Source: Marinilactibacillus psychrotolerans (lineage in GTDB: Bacteria > Bacillota > Bacilli > Lactobacillales > Carnobacteriaceae_A). From it: a stretch of 64,000 bases of DNA. How positions within the stretch are numbered: position 1 is the first letter of the stretch; each line of letters begins with the position of its first letter. Both the position numbers and the translations under genes were made by a program. Below the pieces are notes generated by a model that was not told where the DNA came from, ran no database searches, and worked only from the letters and a program-made list of their open reading frames with translations. Of the stretch, positions 16,323 to 24,949 are shown piece after piece. The DNA lies in NCBI RefSeq assembly GCF_900101525.1, contig NZ_FMZD01000005.1, positions 1 to 64,000 of the forward strand, read 5' to 3'.

Positions 16323-16360
16323 AACAGTATATAACAGTAGTTAACAGTTGTAAATAGTTT
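16323..16360 (-). promoter_or_regulatory. Promoter and four-fold 10-bp repeat operator of the GntR-ABC operon
   Basis: On the plus strand AACAGT, AACAGT, AACAGT and AATAGT start at 16323, 16333, 16343 and 16353, exactly 10 bp apart. On the minus strand the same segment holds TTTACA, 17 bases, then TATACT. The repeats therefore cover both promoter hexamers and fall on one face of the helix. Confidence 0.6.
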
Positions 16361-16362
16361 AT

Positions 16363-16423
16363 AAAAAAAATCATACACTAGTTAAGATAGATGAATAAAT
16401 TCACCTATCTTAACTAGTGTATG
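16363..16423 (-). terminator. Terminator of the YjiH-family gene
   Basis: A 19-bp perfect stem joins 16372-16390 with 16405-16423, with a 14-nt loop. Eight T residues follow on the minus strand. It lies 25 bases after the transporter stop. Confidence 0.85.
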
Positions 16424-16446
16424 AGTGATTATTAACGATTCGCTAC

Positions 16447-17802
16447 TTAAAATGAGATAATGCCCAAATAAGCAAGTAAGTTTGTAATAGCTAAAAGTAT
16501 GGGAATGGAAATAATAGTTCTGAAAAGAAAAACTTTCAATACATCCCAGAAATTCAACCCTATTTTTGTCTTAACGAGTATCATACCCGTTTCAGACATG
16601 AAAACAAGTTGAGTAAATGCCAGTACGCCAATAAAGAATCTTGAAGCTTCTGAAGCTGATTCTGTAATGAACAATGCCGGCAGATACATATCCGCAAATC
16701 CCGCTACAGATGCTGGCGCCATTTGTCTGGCTACCTCAGTGCTAAACCCGATAAAGTCATAAACATAGACAAGGGGGGCACTAATAAAAGCAAAGAACGG
16801 CGTATATTCTGCAATAATCAGTGAAATGGTTCCAATCGCCATAATGACAGGTAAAAAACTAACGTAGATATTGACGATGTTTTTGAAGGCTTCCTTGAAT
16901 GCTTCTCCAACTGAAGTTGAATCTGCTTGTTCAATCGCTGAATCATACGCATGTTTCCAGATAGATTTCCCTTCTGGTATTTCTGTTTCTTTAGGCGTTT
17001 TTCCTTCATAATATGTCTGTGGAAATTTCTTAAGCGGTAATCGCGCTGTTATGAAAGCCAGTAGCAAAGTAACTACAATGATAGAACCATAAAAGATAGG
17101 GAAAATCGAACTGAATCCTAACTCTTGTGCTACCGCAGCTGCGAAAGCAATCCCTACTACTGAAAAACTTGTTGCAATGACATAAGCCTCTCTTTTACTA
17201 TAGTAACCTCTTTGATATTGCGTATCTGTTACCACGATACCAATCGTTCCGTCTCCTACAAACGAAGCAATCGCATCAATTGTAGAGTAACCGGGTACCT
17301 TAAATACCTTTACCACAACTGGACCAAGCAATACTCCAAGAAACTCTACAACACCAAAGTGAGTGAGCAGCGGCAATGCAAGAATTCCAACGAAGAAGGT
17401 AATGTATAAGGTGGTAAGTAGACCGCCTTCTCCAGCCATCAAGCCACCCGTATCGCCATCCAATATCACTTGAGCGATTCCTGCTTGTTCAAACCAGCCA
17501 TTAACAACCATCAAATATAAAAATGAACCCGCTACTCTTAGAAATATATTGAATGGAGAAGTTTTGAATACAGAATTAAGATATTTGTTCTGCGATGTAT
17601 AGAAAGTGAAGATGACCGTTCCAATCATAACGATCCATGCACAAAGACGAGTGAAAAGAATGAATAAATCAAAAAAATTCCCCGTAACAAAATTAACAGT
17701 ATGAGAAATCATAATACTACTCTCTCCCGCAATTTCAAACGGAACTAGAAAAAATACGAATCCTAAAAAAGATAAAAAGATGAATTTAAACTTATTTACC
17801 AT
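16447..17802 (-). CDS. YjiH family membrane transporter (nucleoside-recognition/gate domain)
   Basis: The 451-residue protein has about eleven hydrophobic helices. The central gate-type region includes VEFLGVLLGPVVVKVFKVPG, SFVGDGTIGIVVTDTQY and a second half with SAPLVYVYDFIGFSTEVARQ, as in YjiH and related nucleoside-recognition membrane proteins. The transported substrate is unproven. GGAGG precedes the ATG. It is a single-gene unit closed by a 19-bp terminator. Confidence 0.83.
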   Translation of the reverse strand: MVNKFKFIFLSFLGFVFFLVPFEIAGESSIMISHTVNFVTGNFFDLFILFTRLCAWIVMIGTVIFTFYTSQNKYLNSVFKTSPFNIFLRVAGSFLYLMVVNGWFEQAGIAQVILDGDTGGLMAGEGGLLTTLYITFFVGILALPLLTHFGVVEFLGVLLGPVVVKVFKVPGYSTIDAIASFVGDGTIGIVVTDTQYQRGYYSKREAYVIATSFSVVGIAFAAAVAQELGFSSIFPIFYGSIIVVTLLLAFITARLPLKKFPQTYYEGKTPKETEIPEGKSIWKHAYDSAIEQADSTSVGEAFKEAFKNIVNIYVSFLPVIMAIGTISLIIAEYTPFFAFISAPLVYVYDFIGFSTEVARQMAPASVAGFADMYLPALFITESASEASRFFIGVLAFTQLVFMSETGMILVKTKIGLNFWDVLKVFLFRTIISIPILLAITNLLAYLGIISF

Positions 17803-17877
17803 GTAGACTATCCTCCAATTTTAACGGTTATCAGAGTAACATGTATTTAAAAAGAATACAATTATTTACCATTACCA

Positions 17878-17923
17878 GATACGTAGTAAAAATACTAAAT
17901 TCAACTTTTACTACGTATCTTTT
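17878..17923. repeat. 14-bp inverted repeat between Tag and YjiH genes
   Basis: GATACGTAGTAAAA (17878-17891) pairs with TTTTACTACGTATC (17906-17919). The U-tract follows on the plus strand, where no gene ends, whereas both neighbours are on the minus strand. It could be a weak terminator for tag or a leader element of the YjiH gene. Confidence 0.45.
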
Positions 17924-18036
17924 CTAATAGGATTCATTAATCACAAGGAAGAAAGTTTATTCATTATTTTTACGAAACTCATCTAAATCTTATTTATTTA
18001 AAATTTCTTTTCCAACATTATGACTAACCGTATCTT

Positions 18037-18600
18037 TTATTGATTTGCAGGGTGATATTGACAGCTCACTATATGATCATTGATCATACCAACTGCTTGC
18101 ATATACGAATACATGGTTACCGGTCCTACAAAGCTAAAACCTCTCTTTTTGAGATCCTTACTTAATTTAACGGATAGTTCATTTTGAGCAGGAATGCTAG
18201 AAATAGATTCCCATTGATTCACGATAGGTTCATTATCTACATAACTCCATAAATAAGTAGCAAAACTACCATATTCTTGCTGGATTTTTTGAATGGCTTG
18301 AGCATTTTTACGAACTGATTGAATTTTATTCATATGTTTGATGACTTGTGCATTTTCTTTAATTTCTAACAGTTCTTCATCCGAAAGCTGGGCACACTTA
18401 TCAATATCGAATTGGTGAAACGCTTTTTGATACCCTTCACGCTTATTCAATACAATACTCCATGACAATCCAGATTGCGCTCCTTCTAAAGTAATCAATT
18501 CAAATAAATATGAATCATCTTTGGTTGGAACACCCCACTCTTCATCATGATAAGCAATCATACGTGGATCCTGACCAGGCCAGGAACAATTTTCTGTCAT
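18037..18600 (-). CDS. tag: DNA-3-methyladenine glycosylase I
   Basis: The 187-residue enzyme removes 3-methyladenine from alkylated DNA in base excision repair. It has the family start CSWPGQDPRMIAYHDEEWGVP with zinc ligands Cys5 and His18, the LEGAQSGLSW block, and the C-terminal FVGPVTMYSYMQAVGMINDH followed by a His and Cys (SCQYH) that complete the zinc snap. The length is normal. It is a single gene with its own start and divergent from the SDR gene. Confidence 0.95.
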   Translation of the reverse strand: MTENCSWPGQDPRMIAYHDEEWGVPTKDDSYLFELITLEGAQSGLSWSIVLNKREGYQKAFHQFDIDKCAQLSDEELLEIKENAQVIKHMNKIQSVRKNAQAIQKIQQEYGSFATYLWSYVDNEPIVNQWESISSIPAQNELSVKLSKDLKKRGFSFVGPVTMYSYMQAVGMINDHIVSCQYHPANQ

Positions 18601-18751
18601 CTAACTTACCTCCTTTATTCTTCTACATAAAATATACCATGCAAAACCTAATTATGTTTTCATATTATAAAAGATTCTATAGTATCTTTTTACTTCAAAT
18701 ATTGTTAAATTAATAGTGTTAAGTACTAAACATAAATATAGGAGGAAAAAT

Positions 18752-19594
18752 ATGTCTGAATCCATATTAGCAATCACGGGACCAACTTCTGGAATCGGCC
18801 GTGAAACAGTAAAAGTCTTGGCAACTCAATTCAGCAGTATTTTGTTACTATGTCGAAATTTGGTAAAAGCAACTAAATTAAAACAAGAATTACTAGAATC
18901 AAATATAAAATTAAATATAACCATTATAGAATGTGACTTAAGTGATTTATCTTCTGTCAGAAAAGCTGCGAAGACAATTCAAAATGAATTTGATCATATT
19001 GATTGCTTGATCAACAATGCCGGTATGGTTGCAACTTCTAGACAAGATAGTACTGATGGTTATGAGTTAATGATGGCAACAAATTACATTGGTCCATTTT
19101 TATTAACTCATGAATTACTGCCATTAGTAATGAATAGTGAACAAAAACAGATCGTTGTTGTTTCCTCTGGAGCATATAAATTCGCCCCAATGAAACGGCC
19201 GTTTTTCAATCCCAAACATTTTAATCCGATCACTGGCTATGGTCGTTCCAAATTAGGTACGCTTTACTTAGCTCAAGAGCTTCATGAAATGTACTCTGAT
19301 AAAGGACTAAAAACAACAGCTGTCCATCCAGGAATGGTTTCAACCAACATTGGGAAAAATAACGTCAGCAAAAAAATAGGAAATCTCGTTTTCAAGTTGC
19401 TGGATCCGTTATTTGTAACAGCTGAGGAAGGTGCTCAACCAGTCATTTCAGCTGTAGAACATCCAGAAATCTATGGAGGGTTTTACTCCCACGAAGGAAA
19501 AATTATCGCCGTTAAAAAGCACGGTAGTGATTTCTTCATGCGTAGAGAATTCATCGACGCCACACTAAAAGAATTGAATTTAGAATCCTTATAA
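18752..19594 (+). CDS. Short-chain dehydrogenase/reductase
   Basis: The 280-residue SDR has the cofactor motif TGPTSGIG near the N-terminus, the NNAG strand, catalytic Ser (VVVSSGAYKF) and YGRSK (Y-x-x-x-K). The C-terminal half, with HPGMVSTNIGKN, resembles retinol-dehydrogenase-like SDRs. The substrate is unknown. ATAGGAGG sits 8 bases before ATG 18752, which makes longer upstream starts unlikely. Its 3' end overlaps the convergent uracil-DNA-glycosylase-like gene by 6 bases. Confidence 0.88.
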   Translation: MSESILAITGPTSGIGRETVKVLATQFSSILLLCRNLVKATKLKQELLESNIKLNITIIECDLSDLSSVRKAAKTIQNEFDHIDCLINNAGMVATSRQDSTDGYELMMATNYIGPFLLTHELLPLVMNSEQKQIVVVSSGAYKFAPMKRPFFNPKHFNPITGYGRSKLGTLYLAQELHEMYSDKGLKTTAVHPGMVSTNIGKNNVSKKIGNLVFKLLDPLFVTAEEGAQPVISAVEHPEIYGGFYSHEGKIIAVKKHGSDFFMRREFIDATLKELNLESL

Positions 19595-20167
19595 TTCTTT
19601 CTCTACTAGTTTCCTTAACTCTGGTACTACCTCTTTTTCAAACCACGGATTTCGTTTTAACCACCCGTAATTTAGTGGCGAAGGATGAACCAGTGGTAAA
19701 TATTCTGGTGCATATTGTTGATAATTACGAACAGTTTCGGTCAGATTTTTCTCTCGACGTTTACCCAGATAATATTTTTGAGCATAGCTTCCAATCAGGA
19801 TGATGGTTTTAAGATTAGGCATTTCTTTTAACAATTGAGGATGCCATTTCTCTGCAAATCCTTTGCGAGGAGGAATGTCTCCAGATTTTGCTTTGCCTGG
19901 ATAATAGAAATCCATCGGGAGATGCGCAATTTGATCGATACTGTAAAACTGCTCTCGAGAGACACCCATCCATTCCCGTAAGCGGTCACCGCTAGCATCA
20001 TTCCAGAACATATTAGTCTCTTCAGCTTTACGTCCAGGTGCTTGTCCGACTATAGCAATTCGTGCTTCTTTGGATGCTTTAAATAGTGGCGGCACTCCTC
20101 TATTCGTATAGAGTTCGTTCATCGGATCTGACATAATTTCTTGAGTTATTTCTTCAAATATCGTCAT
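19589..20167 (-). CDS. Uracil-DNA glycosylase superfamily protein
   Basis: The 192-residue protein has motif A IAIVGQAPGRKAEE (GQAPG), a central YYPGKAKSGDIPPRKG loop and motif B LVHPSPLNYGW (HPSP-N), as in UDG-superfamily proteins that excise uracil or related bases. No iron-sulfur cysteine cluster is visible, so it differs from family 4. It may belong to a little-studied subgroup. An AAGGAG site lies 14 bases before the ATG. It runs convergent to the SDR with overlapping ends. Confidence 0.82.
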   Translation of the reverse strand: MTIFEEITQEIMSDPMNELYTNRGVPPLFKASKEARIAIVGQAPGRKAEETNMFWNDASGDRLREWMGVSREQFYSIDQIAHLPMDFYYPGKAKSGDIPPRKGFAEKWHPQLLKEMPNLKTIILIGSYAQKYYLGKRREKNLTETVRNYQQYAPEYLPLVHPSPLNYGWLKRNPWFEKEVVPELRKLVEKEL

Positions 20168-20466
20168 ACTCTATAAATAGCTCCTTATATTGTGATTTAG
20201 TTATAGTAGATTTCACTATCAATTAATTTATTCTCATTGTAACAAATTTTCAATCTATACACTAAACGGTTAACATTAAGCTATTTTACATAATTCTTTC
20301 TAAAATTGTGATTCTTTCTTAGTTCCTGATTCCTTTAATTTTAGAATATTTAAAATTATCTTATTTTTTATAATTGAAATAGAAACTATGATACACTTAA
20401 GGCACTTAGATACACTACATAGTTCAACAATGATTTAGATCATACTTATCATAAGGAGACATAAAC

Positions 20467-21108
20467 ATGCAGCAAGTAAAAAGATTTAGTATCATGCTTA
20501 TTTCTATGGTCTTTGTGGCATTTGCAGCTTCTTTAACCATTAAAGCAGCTATTGGCTTAGCTGCATGGGATGCTATAGCACAGTCAATTTCTCATATTTC
20601 TACAATTCAAGTGGGTACGATAGGAATGATACTGAATATATCCTGTGTAATTGGCCAGATGATTCTTTTAAAAAGAGCTTTCCCTCCTAGGCAGTTATTG
20701 CAGATTCCTATTAGTATCCTATTGGGTACACTGATTAATTACTTTTACTACACTTTTTTTGCTTCTTTGAATTTAAACAACTATTTTTTTACGTTAGTGA
20801 TATTTTTAATCGGTACCGTATTAGCCTCTTTTGCAGTTAGTACAGTTATGGTCCTCAATATCATTACATTTCCTTTGGAAGGGTTCTGTATGGCTTTAGC
20901 CAAAAGAACAAACTATCGATTTGCCGTTATTCGTCAAATGGTCGATATTCTGGCTGTCCTCTTTACTTTGCTTTTAACCTTTTCTTTAGACGTACCAATG
21001 ACAGCGAGAGAAGGAACGGTAATTGGTATGCTCATATTCGCCCCCTTGATGGGATTCTTCATCAAAAGACTTCAACCAATAATCAACCTTAAAACAGAAA
21101 AAAACTAA
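20467..21108 (+). CDS. YczE/YyaS/YitT family membrane protein
   Basis: The 213-residue integral membrane protein has about five or six helices. The N-terminal pattern FAASLTIKAAIGLAAWDAIA with a conserved glycine/tryptophan turn and the later VLNIITFPLEGFCMALAKRT fit the YczE/YyaS group. Its function is undefined in most bacteria. AAGGAG precedes the ATG and a terminator follows the stop. The 300 bases upstream show AT-rich DNA with no clear operator. Confidence 0.8.
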   Translation: MQQVKRFSIMLISMVFVAFAASLTIKAAIGLAAWDAIAQSISHISTIQVGTIGMILNISCVIGQMILLKRAFPPRQLLQIPISILLGTLINYFYYTFFASLNLNNYFFTLVIFLIGTVLASFAVSTVMVLNIITFPLEGFCMALAKRTNYRFAVIRQMVDILAVLFTLLLTFSLDVPMTAREGTVIGMLIFAPLMGFFIKRLQPIINLKTEKN

Positions 21109-21121
21109 ATGATACAATTAC

Positions 21122-21167
21122 ACCAGAATCATTCTATCCCTGTTTTATAGAATATTCTGGTATTTTT
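21122..21167 (+). terminator. Terminator of the YczE-type gene
   Basis: ACCAGAAT and ATTCTAT (one-base bulge) pair with ATAGAAT and ATTCTGGT around a 9-nt loop, followed by a T run. Confidence 0.75.
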
Positions 21168-21287
21168 ACTATCTATTCTCTTACAATCCTCTAGTGATTC
21201 TTGCTTCTTTTATCCATTTCCTCAAATTAAAACAGAGTTTCTGTCTTCTTGTTTCAGGCTGAATTTCCCTCATATAAAAAAATTAGA

Positions 21288-21342
21288 ATAATTTTTAGGT
21301 TACCCTTATTTTTTCTTTAGATCATCCTTAATTAGGTGTATG
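21288..21342 (+). promoter_or_regulatory. Candidate DtxR/MntR-type sites upstream of mntH
   Basis: Two partly symmetrical elements, TTTTAGGTTACCCTTA (about 21293-21308) and CCTTAATTAGG (about 21326-21336), resemble the TTAGG/CCTAA half-sites of DtxR-family metal repressors. Manganese control of mntH is usual in Firmicutes, but neither site is a perfect match. Confidence 0.3.
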
Positions 21343-21374
21343 ATAAAGACAAAGATAAAAAAGGGGTGATGACC

Positions 21375-22940
21375 TTGAGTCATAATCACAATAACTCGGA
21401 TAAACAAAAAATTTTTCAACATTCCAACGGTCTGTCATTAGAGGAAGTAAACGGGTCTGTCGCAATTCCTAAAGGTAAAGGATTTTGGAAAACTTTATTT
21501 GCATACTCCGGTCCTGGTGCTTTAGTAGCTGTTGGGTATATGGACCCGGGTAATTGGTCGACTTCCATTACTGGAGGACAAAATTTCCAGTATTTACTCA
21601 TGTCCGTCATTTTAATGTCTAGTCTAATCGCTATGTTATTACAATATATGGCGGCTAAGCTAGGGATTGTTACCCAAATGGATCTCGCACAAGCTATTCG
21701 AGCCCGGACAAGTAAGAAATTGGGTATCGTATTGTGGATTTTGACAGAATTAGCCATCATGGCTACAGATATCGCAGAAGTTATTGGTGCAGCTATAGCA
21801 TTGTACTTGCTGTTCAACATTCCATTGGTATTCGCTGTTTTTATTACTGTCTTTGATGTATTGCTTTTACTTTTATTGACTAAAATTGGTTTCAGAAAGA
21901 TTGAAGCTCTGGTTGTTTGTTTAATTCTTGTTATTCTTTTTGTATTCATCTATCAAGTCGCTTTATCAGATCCTTCTTGGGCCGAAGCCTTCAAAGGATT
22001 GATTCCTACTTCAAAAACATTCGCTACGGAACCAGCAATCGGTGGACAGACTCCTTTAACTGGCGCCTTAGGCATTATCGGTGCAACTGTGATGCCTCAT
22101 AATCTGTACTTACACTCTGCTGTATCTCAAACTCGTAAAATAGATCATAGTGATAATGAAAATGTAGCACAGGCTGTTCGGTTTTCAACTTGGGATTCAA
22201 ATATTCAATTAACGATGGCTTTCTTTGTCAATGCACTGCTTTTAGTTATGGGCGTTGCTGTTTTTAAAACCGGCGCCGTAAAAGATCCTTCATTTTTTGG
22301 ACTTTATCAGGCGCTCTCTGACCCTTCTACTCTGAGCAATGGATTTTTGATTACGGTAGCTAAATCTGGACTATTATCTACTTTATTTGCGATTGCCCTT
22401 CTAGCTTCCGGACAGAATTCAACGATCACCGGGACACTTACCGGCCAAGTTATTATGGAAGGATTTATCCATATGCGTATGCCTATTTGGTTGAGAAGGT
22501 TAGTTACCCGTTTAATATCTGTCGTTCCGGTACTGATTTGCGTCTTGATAACCAGTGGTAAAGGAACACTTGAAGAACACGAAGCTTTAAATACTCTGAT
22601 GAATGATTCTCAGGTATTTCTAGCTTTTGCATTACCTTTTTCTATGATTCCACTACTCATGATGACAAATAGCCAAGCAGAAATGGGGAAACAATTTAAA
22701 AACACTATACTCGTTAAATTATTTGGTTGGATTTCTGTTATTAGTTTAACAAGCTTAGATTTAATTGGGCTTCCAGGACAAATCGAAGGATTCTTTGGAG
22801 ATACTGCATCTTCCTTCGATATTCTCCTAGCAGATTCCATAGCATATGTAGTTGTTTTTCTAGTCTTATTACTATTAGCCTGGACAATTTTTGACTTATA
22901 TAAAGGAAACAAACGAGTTGCAGCTTTGAAAAATAAGTGA
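21375..22940 (+). CDS. mntH: Manganese/divalent metal transporter (NRAMP)
   Basis: The 521-residue NRAMP protein imports Mn2+ (and Fe2+) with protons. It has the metal-site motif DPGNW in GYMDPGNWSTSI (helix 1) and MPHNLYLHS (helix 6), plus about eleven helices. I prefer TTG 21375 because AAGGGGTGA lies a few bases upstream; ATG 21369 and GTG 21336 are alternatives that add 2 and 13 residues. Just 11 bases after its stop begins the 3' end of an antisense group II intron, which separates the gene from the hairpin that probably served as its terminator. Confidence 0.93.
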   Translation: MSHNHNNSDKQKIFQHSNGLSLEEVNGSVAIPKGKGFWKTLFAYSGPGALVAVGYMDPGNWSTSITGGQNFQYLLMSVILMSSLIAMLLQYMAAKLGIVTQMDLAQAIRARTSKKLGIVLWILTELAIMATDIAEVIGAAIALYLLFNIPLVFAVFITVFDVLLLLLLTKIGFRKIEALVVCLILVILFVFIYQVALSDPSWAEAFKGLIPTSKTFATEPAIGGQTPLTGALGIIGATVMPHNLYLHSAVSQTRKIDHSDNENVAQAVRFSTWDSNIQLTMAFFVNALLLVMGVAVFKTGAVKDPSFFGLYQALSDPSTLSNGFLITVAKSGLLSTLFAIALLASGQNSTITGTLTGQVIMEGFIHMRMPIWLRRLVTRLISVVPVLICVLITSGKGTLEEHEALNTLMNDSQVFLAFALPFSMIPLLMMTNSQAEMGKQFKNTILVKLFGWISVISLTSLDLIGLPGQIEGFFGDTASSFDILLADSIAYVVVFLVLLLLAWTIFDLYKGNKRVAALKNK

Positions 22941-22951
22941 ATACTGTTTTG

Positions 22952-24858
22952 AATCGAGTAGGAGACAAGCCATTAATTGACTTGTCGACCTCTCACACCA
23001 CCGTACGTACGGTTCCGTATACGGCGGTTCAATATCTTTTGTAAGCAGACTCCCCTAGGTGGCTTAGTGAAACTAAGCCCCACTGGTGGAGTCTTTCGTT
23101 TGTAAGTGCCCAATGAACTTCAGGCGTTTTGGATAGTCGCCAGTATTTCTTTCTTGAAAATCCAATCCGTTTTGCGCTATCCTCATCTAAACCGTACTCT
23201 AATAACTTCGTTATCTTTGTTTTCGGTCGTTTCCATCTTTTTAAGATAAGCTGTCTGAGTCTGTGATGTAACCATGGTTCTATCTCGTTTGATATGAATC
23301 TTTTGATAAATCCTAATCCAAAGTAGCCAATCCAACCTCTTGTGACTTGGTTGATTTCCTTTATAACAGTAATGAAGTTTCCTGGACGTTTACGACTCGT
23401 TAGCCGTTTTAATGTACGCTTAAACTTCTTCTTGGCTTCTTTTGTAGGAATAAAACGACAGGTTCCATTTACTTTCATCATCAGACAGCTCAAGAACTTT
23501 AAACGAGTGGGAGACCCCACTTTACTCTTTTCGTCATTAACGATAAGTTTGAGGTCCTTTTCAATAAAACGAGTCACACTTTTCATGACTCGTTCCCCTG
23601 CTCGTTTCGATTTCACATAAATGACAAAGTCATCTGCGTATCGAACGAATCGGTGTCCTCGTTTTTCAATCTCTTTATCCAGTTCATGTAAGTATACATT
23701 GCTGAGAAGGGGTGACAATACACCACCTTGCGGTGCGCCTGTATGAGTTTCTACGAATTCGCCAGACAGGTCTGTTACACCACTCATCAAGAACTTACGG
23801 ATAATCTTGAGTATCATCTTATCTTTGATGAACTGCTCAAGATGGTACATGAGTTTGTCGTGATTCAACGTGTCAAAGCATTGCTTTAAATCACAATCCA
23901 CAACCACTTTATATCCTTCTTCATAGAACTTGGCACATTGTTTCAGCGCTGTATGTGTTCCTTTATTTGGTCGGAACCCATGACTTTGCGGAAGGAAATA
24001 GGGGTCGATATAGGGTTCAATGATTTGTTTGATTGCTTGTTGTACCACACGATCACGTGCACATGGTATGCCCAGCTTGCGCTTCGCACCGTTTGCTTTC
24101 GGGATTTCAACCCGTTTAACAGGTTGAGGTTTGTATGTCCCATCAAGCAGCTTCTGCCTTAAGGGCAGATAATACTTCTCAATATGGCCTTCAACCTCAA
24201 AAACTGTCATGCCATCTACTCCAGCAGCGCCCTTATTTCGTCTAACGACTTGGACTGCTTCGAGTAAATTTTCTTTTCTTACAACGAGCTCCATCAGTGA
24301 TGGAGACTTACCATACATTTCTTTCATTTAACCTAGAAGAAAGCTCTACACATCTACATACTCTTTCGGTTCCACCTTATCCCTCCGCAGATTGCCAATG
24401 TTTCCATTGTTTTCTGTAGTCTTCGCTTCCTCTAACCTCCAGTCTTTACTTTGTATTTGATATTGTTCGGTCCTTCGGTACGTTTTCCCTACTATGACCT
24501 CTGTTCCTGCGATTACTCGTCACAAATAAATTGGCTGACTTCTGTCTATTCGTTGTTACTACGATACATCTGTATCGCTAGACAGATCTCCCCAGGTAAG
24601 GTGCGATAACCTTCCACTCATGTCACTGCCTCATTTACTGTATGGGATTCGTGCAGTATTGGACTTTGTCTTGTTAGGCAGACTCATCCGTCCCTCTTCA
24701 GCCTTCATATAAGGTTTCTGTTCGTCAGTGCGAGTGTTTGCCTCCAGCTTCCTTTAGATTCCACCTCACGATGGACACCCTTGCTTTCAGCTAACAGTTC
24801 CTACTGCAAAGTCTGTAGTGGACTTTCACCACCAAGTTATCGCCCATGCTGGGCGCAC
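22952..24858 (-). mobile_element. Complete bacterial class C group II intron
   Basis: On the minus strand the element begins GTGCGCCCAGCATGGGCG (from 24858), a standard group II 5' end, and finishes with a domain V/VI-like segment and CTACTCGATT (to 22952). Length is about 1.9 kb. It contains one intact reverse transcriptase and no endonuclease domain. Directly upstream in its direction lies a U-tract terminator hairpin, the preferred target of class C introns. The exact 3' junction may shift by a base or two. Confidence 0.85.
23029..24327 (-). CDS. ltrA: Group II intron reverse transcriptase/maturase
   Basis: The 432-residue intron-encoded protein has RT blocks RT1-RT7: GVDGMTV, PKANGAKRKLGIP, HGFRPNKGTHTAL, VVDCDLKQCFDTLNH, GAPQGGVLSPLLSN and the catalytic YADD at 230-233. 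These are followed by the thumb and maturase domain X (TRGWIGYFGLGFIKRF). No HNH endonuclease follows, as expected for class C. It copies the intron RNA into DNA and helps splicing. The frame is intact with all catalytic residues, so the element may be mobile. Confidence 0.95.
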   Translation of the reverse strand: MKEMYGKSPSLMELVVRKENLLEAVQVVRRNKGAAGVDGMTVFEVEGHIEKYYLPLRQKLLDGTYKPQPVKRVEIPKANGAKRKLGIPCARDRVVQQAIKQIIEPYIDPYFLPQSHGFRPNKGTHTALKQCAKFYEEGYKVVVDCDLKQCFDTLNHDKLMYHLEQFIKDKMILKIIRKFLMSGVTDLSGEFVETHTGAPQGGVLSPLLSNVYLHELDKEIEKRGHRFVRYADDFVIYVKSKRAGERVMKSVTRFIEKDLKLIVNDEKSKVGSPTRLKFLSCLMMKVNGTCRFIPTKEAKKKFKRTLKRLTSRKRPGNFITVIKEINQVTRGWIGYFGLGFIKRFISNEIEPWLHHRLRQLILKRWKRPKTKITKLLEYGLDEDSAKRIGFSRKKYWRLSKTPEVHWALTNERLHQWGLVSLSHLGESAYKRY

Positions 24859-24860
24859 CT

Positions 24861-24900
24861 AAAACAAAGATACTTCCAGAATTTGGAAGTATCTTTGTTT
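24861..24900. terminator. Terminator hairpin, target of the group II intron
   Basis: A 16-bp perfect stem (AAACAAAGATACTTCC with GGAAGTATCTTTGTTT) has a short loop and T residues on both sides. On the minus strand it ends the GH32 gene; before intron insertion it would also have lain about 15 bases after the mntH stop. The intron starts 2-3 bases from the stem. Confidence 0.85.
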
Positions 24901-24949
24901 AGTATTACCAACTTATCAAGTTATAGATTTTTTCTATCTCTTTGCCCTT

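Noticed and set aside
21416-21949. Long open frame antisense to mntH
   Set aside because: It is a shadow of the mntH reading frame without a ribosome site or recognisable protein features.
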